From contig JAKLIE010000012.1 of assembly GCA_022709775.1 (NCBI GenBank), positions 1 through 11,613 of the forward strand: DNA of 11,613 nt, read 5' to 3'. Shown one piece after another: positions 6,720 through 11,613 of the stretch; within the stretch, counting starts at the first letter, position 1, and each line of letters opens with the position of its first letter. The position numbers and the translations under genes are program-made. The notes under the pieces were generated by a model that saw nothing but the letters and a program-made list of their open reading frames with translations, had not been told where the DNA came from and ran no database searches. Origin of the DNA: Pseudomonadota bacterium (GTDB lineage: Bacteria; Pseudomonadota; Gammaproteobacteria; Burkholderiales; Casimicrobiaceae).

Positions 6720-6794
6720 CGGCCGGTCTCCCCGCGGACGACCGCGACGCGCCTCACGCCCGGAATGCTCATCCTCGGCGACCCGGTCCGCAAC

Positions 6795-7367
6795 TCAGCG
6801 CGCGCGGCGCACCGCGTCGGCGACGCGGCCGATCGACGCGACCTGGGACTTCAATGCGTAGTCGAAGAGCGCGACCTGATCGGCGGCGAACTCGCTCGCG
6901 ACCGATACCGGATCGGGAGGCGAGAGAGCGAGCCACGCGTCGGCCTCGCCCGCGTCGACGACGATCGCCATGCCCGCGCGCCGCGCGATGCGCATCATCG
7001 TCGCGTTCTCGGAGAGGCAGTGCATCCACAGGCGTCCGATGCGCCGGTTCCGCGCATGGTCGAGGGCGCGCGCGACGAGAGCGCTGCCGAGCCCGCGTCC
7101 GCGATGGCCCGGCAGCACGGAAACGCCCAGTTCGGCCGTGCCGTCGACGATGCCGACGTGCGCGACGCCGGTCGGCTCGAGGCGATCGTCGTGCGCCGCG
7201 AACAACGCGTCGGTGTCGAAATCGATGCGCGCGACGTAGGCGTCGATGCCGTCGCGGCCGAGAGGCGCCCCGAAACGCAGGCGCACGTCATCCCGCGGAA
7301 GGGCGGACAGGTGCGAGGCGTAGCTTGCCCGGGCGCGTTCGCCGAGGCGCTGGATCGGGAGGTTCAT
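6795..7367 (-). CDS. GNAT family N-acetyltransferase
   Basis: A 190-residue acetyltransferase of the Gcn5-related fold. The acetyl-CoA pyrophosphate-binding motif is GHRGRGLGSALVARALDHAR at 87-106 (R-G-R-G-L-G at 89-94), preceded by strand ELGVSVLP (79-86). It is followed by LWMHCLSENATMMRIARRAGM (113-133), the typical motif B. The N-terminal part has the 'LSALPRDDVRLRFGAP' pattern (20-35) common to a widespread bacterial subfamily whose substrates are unknown. ATG 7367 is the only usable start, because an in-frame TGA lies 8 codons upstream. It has no Shine-Dalgarno; the strong AGGAGG nearby serves a different frame. It lies 137 bases after the gamma-glutamyltransferase gene and 75 bases before lrgA, all on the minus strand. 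Confidence 0.85.
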   Translation of the reverse strand: MNLPIQRLGERARASYASHLSALPRDDVRLRFGAPLGRDGIDAYVARIDFDTDALFAAHDDRLEPTGVAHVGIVDGTAELGVSVLPGHRGRGLGSALVARALDHARNRRIGRLWMHCLSENATMMRIARRAGMAIVVDAGEADAWLALSPPDPVSVASEFAADQVALFDYALKSQVASIGRVADAVRRAR

Positions 7368-7399
7368 GGCGCGGCGTCGAACCCGGTCTCGTCATCGTG

Positions 7400-7405
7400 C
7401 CTCCT
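7400..7405 (-). promoter_or_regulatory. Strong Shine-Dalgarno upstream of the GNAT gene, in front of an out-of-frame ATG
   Basis: AGGAGG lies 4 bases before ATG 7395-7393. That ATG opens a 35-codon frame ending at 7288, which overlaps the start of the GNAT gene (ATG 7367) in a different frame. The GNAT start itself has no such site. The encoded peptide is Pro/Arg-rich and resembles nothing I know, so the site may serve as a leader or entry point. Confidence 0.35.
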
Positions 7406-7504
7406 GCCGCGCGGCCTTCGTCGTGCCGCACGAACCGCGATGATGAACGGGCCCGGACCGCCACGCAAGCCGCGCTGCCGCGGTCCAGGCGCCGGGACCT
7501 GCGG

Positions 7505-9241
7505 TCATTCGCCGCGCGCGGTCCCTTCGCGCCGCGGGTCGGCACCGCCCACCCACGTTCCGCGCTCGCGCAGGATCGCGCCCGCGCCGCTCGCGAGCGG
7601 CTGGACCGACACGTCGTGACCCAGCGCGCGCAGCCTGTCCGCCAGCGCGGCGACCGTCGTGTCCTGCTCGAGCTCGGTAGGCCCGTTGCGGCTGCCGAAA
7701 TTGGGCAGCGCGACCGCGGCCTGCGGATCGAGCTTCCAGTCGATCGTCGCGACGATCGCCTTCGCGACGTAGTTGATGATCGCCGACCCGCCCGGCGAGC
7801 CGACCACGAGCCGGACGCGGCCGGCGGGATCGTAGACGATCGTGGGCGCCATCGACGATCGCGGACGCTTTCCCGGCTCGACGCGGTTCGCCACCGGCCT
7901 GCCGTCGACCGCGGGCTCGAACGAGAAATCGGTGAGCTGGTTGTTGAGGAGGTATCCGCCGGCCGTCATCAGGCGCGAGCCGAACGCGTCCTCGACCGAC
8001 GTCGTCATCGCGACGGCGTTGCCATCCGCATCGACGATGGAGAGATGCGACGTCGACGGAAGCTCCGCGGCGTCGGAAGGCGCGTGCGCGACCTTTCGCG
8101 CGCGCTCGCGGGGCGGGTCGCCGGGCGCGGCCCGGCCCAGGCTCGCGGTCGCCCGGATCAGCCGGGAGCGCTCGCGCAGGTAGCCCGGATCGACGATGCC
8201 CGCGGGAACGTCGACGAACGCGGGGTCGGCGACGAACGCATCGCGATCCGCGAACGCGAGCCTGCCCGCTTCGCTCGCGAAGTGAACGCTCCAGAACGTG
8301 GCCGGTCCCATCGCCGCGACGTCGTAGGGCTCGAGCATGCCGAGGATCGCGAGCACCGTCGTCCCGCCCGACGACGGCGGCGGCATTCCGCAAACGCGAT
8401 GCCGCCGGTAGATGCCGCACACCGGTTCGCGCTCGATCGCCCGATAGCCGGCCAGGTCGGCATGGGTGAGGTCGCCCGGATGCGTCGGATGGCGCCTCAC
8501 GGTCGCAACGACGTCGTCCGCGATCGCGCCGCGGTAGAGCGCATCGGCGCCCTCCCGCGCGAGCGTGCGCAGCGTGGCGGCGTAGGCGGGGTTGCGCAAC
8601 AGCGTTCCTGCGGCGAGCGGGCGGCCATCGGCATCGTGGAAGTAGGCGGATGCTCGCGGATCGGCCTTCAGCTGGCGATCGCCCGCGATCAGCATCGCCA
8701 GCCTCGGCGACACGCGGAAGCCGTCGTCGGCGAGCGCGATCGCAGGCGCGAACAGTTCGGACCATGCGAGCCTGCCGTGGCGGCGGTGCGCGAGCTCGAG
8801 CATGCGCATCGCGCCCGGGACGCCGACGGCGAGTCCGGTAGCGACGGCGTCGCGAAACGCCATCGGCGTCCCGTCGGGCTTCCGGAATCGTCCCGGCGCA
8901 GCGGCGGCGGGCGCGGTCTCGCGACCGTCGTACGCGAGGAGCCGCGAGCGGCGGGCATCGTGCACGAGCATGAAGGCGCCGCCGCCGATGCCCGACGACT
9001 GCGGCTCGACGAGTCCCAGCACGAGCTGCGCGGCGATCGCCGCGTCCACGGCCGAGCCGCCGCGCGCAAGGATGGCGTGCGCCGCGCCCGTCGCGTGCGG
9101 ATTCGCGGTCACGGCCATGAACCGCTGCGCGCGGACAGACGCCTTGTCGACCCGGACGCCCGCCGATTCCGGAGCCGGCTGGGCATGACCCTGCCCCGAG
9201 GCGCAGGCGGCGACGAAGAGCAGGACCGGAACGCGAATCAC
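7505..9241 (-). CDS. ggt: Gamma-glutamyltransferase, exported
   Basis: A 578-residue GGT, the normal precursor length. It hydrolyses or transfers the gamma-glutamyl group of glutathione and related compounds in the periplasm, after self-cleavage into large and small subunits. The catalytic N-terminal nucleophile is Thr397 in STSHLSIVDADGNAVAMT (396-413); cleavage falls before it. Substrate-binding parts are present: DGRETAP (105-111, Arg107 equals the essential Arg of E. coli GGT), SGIGGGAFM (83-91), LLNNQLTDFSF (431-441), RSSMAPTIV (461-469) and the oxyanion loop GSPGG (481-485). Start GTG 9241 overlaps the kinase stop as GTGA and opens a short hydrophobic signal. VAAC with Cys13 could be a lipobox, giving a lipoprotein, though the signal is short. 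The frame is open 168 codons further upstream, but that part lies inside the kinase gene. Confidence 0.92.
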   Translation of the reverse strand: MIRVPVLLFVAACASGQGHAQPAPESAGVRVDKASVRAQRFMAVTANPHATGAAHAILARGGSAVDAAIAAQLVLGLVEPQSSGIGGGAFMLVHDARRSRLLAYDGRETAPAAAAPGRFRKPDGTPMAFRDAVATGLAVGVPGAMRMLELAHRRHGRLAWSELFAPAIALADDGFRVSPRLAMLIAGDRQLKADPRASAYFHDADGRPLAAGTLLRNPAYAATLRTLAREGADALYRGAIADDVVATVRRHPTHPGDLTHADLAGYRAIEREPVCGIYRRHRVCGMPPPSSGGTTVLAILGMLEPYDVAAMGPATFWSVHFASEAGRLAFADRDAFVADPAFVDVPAGIVDPGYLRERSRLIRATASLGRAAPGDPPRERARKVAHAPSDAAELPSTSHLSIVDADGNAVAMTTSVEDAFGSRLMTAGGYLLNNQLTDFSFEPAVDGRPVANRVEPGKRPRSSMAPTIVYDPAGRVRLVVGSPGGSAIINYVAKAIVATIDWKLDPQAAVALPNFGSRNGPTELEQDTTVAALADRLRALGHDVSVQPLASGAGAILRERGTWVGGADPRREGTARGE

Positions 9242-10281
9242 GCGCCGACCAGTTCCACTGCGCGCCGCGCGAACGCGGGACCGAGCTTGCCGGCCTCGGA
9301 CGCGTCGTCGGACGCGGCGTTGCCCGCGGCCGCGCGCGCGGCGATGCCTTCGAAGATCACCGCGAACCGGAACAGCGCGAACGCGACGTGGAACGGCGCG
9401 ATGCCGTCCCTGCGCCCCGAGACGCGCAGGTAGTGCGCGACGTAGTCGTCGAGCGCCGGGATGCCCAGCGCTCCGAGGTCGAGCCCGCGCAGGCCGCCGT
9501 ACTCGTCGGGCCGCGTGTGCCACGCCATCGCGTTGAAGCCCAGGTCCGCGAGCGGATGGCCGAGCGTCGAGAGCTCCCAGTCGAGGATCGCGATCACCCG
9601 CGGTTCGACCGGATCGAACATCAGGTTGCCGATGCGGAAGTCGCCGTGGCACAGCGCCGCCTCGTCGCCCTCGGGGATGTGCGCGGGCAGCCAGGCGATC
9701 AATCGGTCGAGCGCTGCGTTCTCGCGCGTGCGCGACGCCTCCCACTGCCTCGACCAGCGCGCGACCTGCCGCGCGAAGTAGTTCCCCGGCTTCCCATAGT
9801 CGGCCAGCCCGATGGCTGCCGGGTCGACGAGGTGCAGCGTCGCGAGCGTCTCGGCCATCGAACGGTACATCGCACCGCGCTCGGCGGGAGCGAGCCCGGG
9901 AAGCGAGTGCGCCGCGAACACGCGGCCCTCGAGCTTTTCCATCAGGTAGAACGGCGTTCCGACTACGTCGCGCCCGGCGTGGAACAGCACGGTGCGCGGC
10001 ACCGGCACGCCGGCGGGCCCGAGGGCGCGCATCACCCGGAATTCGCGGTCGACCGCGTGCGCGGACGGCAGGAGCTCGCCGGGCGGCTGCTTGCGCAGCA
10101 CCAGCGAGCGTGTGTCGTAGTCGACGAAGAACGTCGGGTTCGACTGACCGCCGCCGATGCGCGCGAGGCGCATGCTTCCCGCGAGACCCGGCACCGCGCC
10201 GCGCAGGAACGCGTCGAGCCGCCCGGCGTCGAATCCCGCGGCCCGCGCGACGTCGGCCGCTCGGGCGTCGCGATGGCTCAC
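9238..10281 (-). CDS. APH-fold kinase (phosphotransferase family), LvaA/ACAD11-kinase-like
   Basis: A 347-residue protein of the aminoglycoside phosphotransferase/choline kinase fold. A glycine-rich loop, IGGGQSNPTFFVD (42-54), is followed by VLRK with Lys64 for ATP and FYLMEKLEGRVF (111-122) at the hinge. The catalytic loop is CHGDFRIGNLMFD (211-223, Asp214 and Asn219), then the metal-binding DWE (234-236). The class that sits beside acyl-CoA dehydrogenase genes corresponds to the kinase half of animal ACAD10/ACAD11 and to LvaA of Pseudomonas putida. Those phosphorylate the hydroxyl of 4-hydroxyacyl-CoA so that it can be eliminated. Antibiotic resistance is not suggested. Start GTG 10281 overlaps the dehydrogenase stop by 4 bases, and its own stop overlaps the GGT start, so it is translationally coupled on both sides. 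The exact substrate is inferred. Confidence 0.85.
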   Translation of the reverse strand: MSHRDARAADVARAAGFDAGRLDAFLRGAVPGLAGSMRLARIGGGQSNPTFFVDYDTRSLVLRKQPPGELLPSAHAVDREFRVMRALGPAGVPVPRTVLFHAGRDVVGTPFYLMEKLEGRVFAAHSLPGLAPAERGAMYRSMAETLATLHLVDPAAIGLADYGKPGNYFARQVARWSRQWEASRTRENAALDRLIAWLPAHIPEGDEAALCHGDFRIGNLMFDPVEPRVIAILDWELSTLGHPLADLGFNAMAWHTRPDEYGGLRGLDLGALGIPALDDYVAHYLRVSGRRDGIAPFHVAFALFRFAVIFEGIAARAAAGNAASDDASEAGKLGPAFARRAVELVGA

Positions 10282-11507
10282 CCGCCGCCCGACCGCTTCG
10301 GCCGGTCGAGGTGGTTCCAGTCCCAGAACGTGTCCGCGCCCTCCGCGAGGTGACGCGCGATCACCATCTTGTGCACCTCGGACGCCCCGTCGACCAGCCG
10401 CGCCTGCCGCGCGTAGCGGTAGATCCACTCGAGCGGCGTGTCCTTCGAGTAACCGCGTCCGCCGTTGAGCTGGATCGCCGTGTCCACGGCGCGGTGCAGC
10501 GCGTCGGCGACGTGCACCTTCGCCATCGAAAGCTCGTTGCGCGCCATCGCGCCGGCGTCGAGCTTCGACGCCGCATGCATCACGAGCAGCCGCCCGATGC
10601 GCGCCTGGAGCGCCGCCTCGCCGATCAGGAGCTGCACCGACTCGCGCTCGGCGAGGCGCCTGCCGCCGCTCATGCGCACGTCGATGTAGGCGTTCGCGAT
10701 CTCGAGGCTGCGGCGTGCGAGACCCAGCCAGCGCATGCAATGCGTCAGCCGGGCGGGACCGAGCCGGATCTGCGCGACCTTGAGGCCGTCGCCGACGCCG
10801 AGCAGGCGGCTCTCGTCGGGAATCTCGAGACCCTCGAAGGCGAGCTCGCCGTGGCCGCCGTGCTCCTCGGGGCCCATGATCGGGATCCGGCGCAGGAGGC
10901 GCCATCCCGGCTGGTCGCGGTGATACATGAACGCCGTGTGGCCCTTGCGCACGTCGTCGGACGTGCGCGCGATCAGCAGGAAGTGCGAGGCGGACGCCGC
11001 ACCCGTGATGAACCACTTGCGGCCGTGCACGATCCACTTGTCGCCGCGGCGCTCGGCCGTCGTGCGGATCATCGCCGGGTCGGAGCCTCCCCCGGGGTGC
11101 GGCTCGGTCATGACGAACGACGAGCGCACCTGGCCGTCGACGATCGGCTGCAGCCAGCGCGCCTTCTGCGCATCGGTGCCGACGCGCTCGAGCACCATCA
11201 TCGTGCCGTCGTCGGGCGCGGCGCTGTTGAACGTCGCCGGGCCGAAGATCGAGCGGTTCATCTCCTCGTAGCACGCCGCCATGCCGACGAACGACAGCCC
11301 GCCGCCACCGCGCGACTTCGGCATCTGCAGCGCCCACAGCCCTTCGGCGCGGGCCTGCGCGCGCATCGCGGAGAGCACGTCCTCGCGCACGTTCTCGTGC
11401 TCGTCGTAGTTCGCGCGGTCGGCCTCGAGCGGAATCAGCCGCTCGTCGACGAACCGCCGGACGCGGCGTCGCACGTCGTCGATCGCGGGGTCGAGCGTGA
11501 AATCCAT
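10278..11507 (-). CDS. Acyl-CoA dehydrogenase, ACAD10/11 type
   Basis: A 409-residue flavin acyl-CoA dehydrogenase. It has the N-terminal helical domain (about 1-120), the FAD/substrate segment FVMTEPHPGGGSDP (131-144), KWFITGAASA (164-173) leading into the beta domain, and the C-terminal helical domain with IQLNGGRGYSKDTPLEWIYR (345-364) and LVDGASEVHK (371-380). In this subfamily the position of the MCAD catalytic Glu (YEGT) is taken by Asp373, as I recall for the ACAD10/11 group. The family pairs with an APH-fold kinase, encoded directly downstream with a GTGA overlap. The likely role is oxidation, or phosphate elimination, of hydroxylated acyl-CoA in beta-oxidation. ATG 11507 is chosen: AAGGGA lies 6 bases before it, whereas the in-frame TTG at 11522 sits within the SDR stop region. 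It begins 11 bases after the SDR stop. Confidence 0.92.
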   Translation of the reverse strand: MDFTLDPAIDDVRRRVRRFVDERLIPLEADRANYDEHENVREDVLSAMRAQARAEGLWALQMPKSRGGGGLSFVGMAACYEEMNRSIFGPATFNSAAPDDGTMMVLERVGTDAQKARWLQPIVDGQVRSSFVMTEPHPGGGSDPAMIRTTAERRGDKWIVHGRKWFITGAASASHFLLIARTSDDVRKGHTAFMYHRDQPGWRLLRRIPIMGPEEHGGHGELAFEGLEIPDESRLLGVGDGLKVAQIRLGPARLTHCMRWLGLARRSLEIANAYIDVRMSGGRRLAERESVQLLIGEAALQARIGRLLVMHAASKLDAGAMARNELSMAKVHVADALHRAVDTAIQLNGGRGYSKDTPLEWIYRYARQARLVDGASEVHKMVIARHLAEGADTFWDWNHLDRPKRSGGG

Positions 11508-11513
11508 CGTCCA

Positions 11514-11519
11514 TCCCTT
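11514..11519 (-). promoter_or_regulatory. Ribosome binding site for the acyl-CoA dehydrogenase gene
   Basis: AAGGGA is 6 bases upstream of ATG 11507 and touches the TGA of the preceding SDR gene. It decides the start in favour of ATG 11507 over TTG 11522. Confidence 0.7.
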
Positions 11520-11613
11520 CAAAGCGAGCTGACGGCGTGCCCGCCGTCGACGGCGATCACGGCGCCGGTCATGTAGGCCGACGCGTCGGACGCGAGCAGC
11601 AGCAGCGGCGCTT
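11519..11613 (-). CDS. Short-chain dehydrogenase/reductase (C-terminal fragment)
   Basis: Only the last 31 codons are inside the window; the gene begins beyond the right edge. The peptide ends LLLASDASAYMTGAVIAVDGGHAVSSL. It contains the 'FLASD.ASY.TG..I.VDGG' C-terminal pattern shared by classical NAD(P)H-dependent SDR enzymes of the FabG type, which reduce or oxidise keto/hydroxy groups. The catalytic Ser-Tyr-Lys and the nucleotide-binding motif lie outside the window. It is the most upstream gene seen in the SDR-dehydrogenase-kinase-GGT operon, with 11 bases to the next start. An SDR is also part of the levulinate (lva) gene set, which fits the proposed hydroxyacyl-CoA role, but SDRs are common neighbours of acyl-CoA dehydrogenases. 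Confidence 0.85.
   Translation of the reverse strand, partial: APLLLLASDASAYMTGAVIAVDGGHAVSSL

Noticed and set aside
7455..7486. Hairpin GGACCGC...GCGGTCC after the GGT gene as a terminator
   Set aside because: The 7-base stem has an 18-base loop, a competing inner 5-base stem, and no T-run on the minus strand. It is not convincing as an intrinsic terminator.
6854..9433. Very long plus-strand open frame (859 codons) opposite the GNAT, GGT and kinase genes
   Set aside because: Its translation is extremely Arg/Ala/Pro-rich with no motif. It is the antisense shadow expected in GC-rich DNA, while the minus strand encodes well-conserved proteins.
9238..10281. APH-family gene as an aminoglycoside resistance determinant
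   Set aside because: The sequence type and its coupling to an acyl-CoA dehydrogenase match the acyl-CoA-associated kinase group; nothing points to drug modification.
9242..11514. Extended versions of the GGT and kinase frames running into upstream genes
   Set aside because: The extensions overlap the kinase and acyl-CoA dehydrogenase genes fully, show no conserved residues, and a coupled GTG start fits both proteins' normal length.
1..11613. CRISPR array, tandem repeats, transposon ends, tRNA genes
   Set aside because: Reading through both strands showed no regularly spaced repeats, transposase, terminal inverted repeats or tRNA-like cloverleaf.

Overview
The window is a GC-rich (by eye close to 70%) stretch of ordinary bacterial chromosome. 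It most likely comes from a betaproteobacterium of the Burkholderiales type. The reasons are the very strong resemblance of the LysR regulator to NahR/NagR, the codon use, and the mix of aromatic, acyl-CoA and envelope genes. I see no rRNA, tRNA, CRISPR array, insertion sequence or phage gene.

Left end (1-2283): a divergent catabolic unit. On the minus strand a salicylyl-CoA 5-hydroxylase-like FAD monooxygenase is followed, with a 4-base GTGA overlap, by a cupin dioxygenase (gentisate 1,2-dioxygenase type) that runs off the left edge. Facing away on the plus strand is a NahR/NagR-like LysR regulator. The roughly 100-base gap between them is AT-rich and holds a near-exact NahR-type operator at 1353-1367. 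It is correctly spaced from a candidate promoter for the monooxygenase. The simplest reading is a salicylate-responsive (or related aromatic acid-responsive) salicylate-to-gentisate operon.

Middle (2284-7367): a 388-base gap without a gene, then an isolated lipoprotein of unknown function on the plus strand. It converges on a run of minus-strand genes. In transcription order these are a GNAT acetyltransferase, an LrgA/CidA and LrgB/CidB membrane pair (GTGA overlap), a MarC/YhgN family membrane protein, a PmtA-like SAM methyltransferase and a cytochrome b561-type membrane protein.

Right end (7505-11613): a tightly coupled minus-strand operon entering from the right edge. It carries a short-chain dehydrogenase (C-terminus only), an ACAD10/11-type acyl-CoA dehydrogenase, an aminoglycoside-phosphotransferase-fold kinase and an exported gamma-glutamyltransferase. 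The dehydrogenase-kinase pair corresponds to the two halves of animal ACAD10/ACAD11 and to LvaC/LvaA of the Pseudomonas putida levulinate pathway, which suggests 4-hydroxyacyl-CoA breakdown. Why a gamma-glutamyltransferase is coupled to it is not obvious.

Four of the gene junctions use the same GTGA stop/start overlap, so several starts here are GTG. Several starts given here are shorter than the longest open frame.
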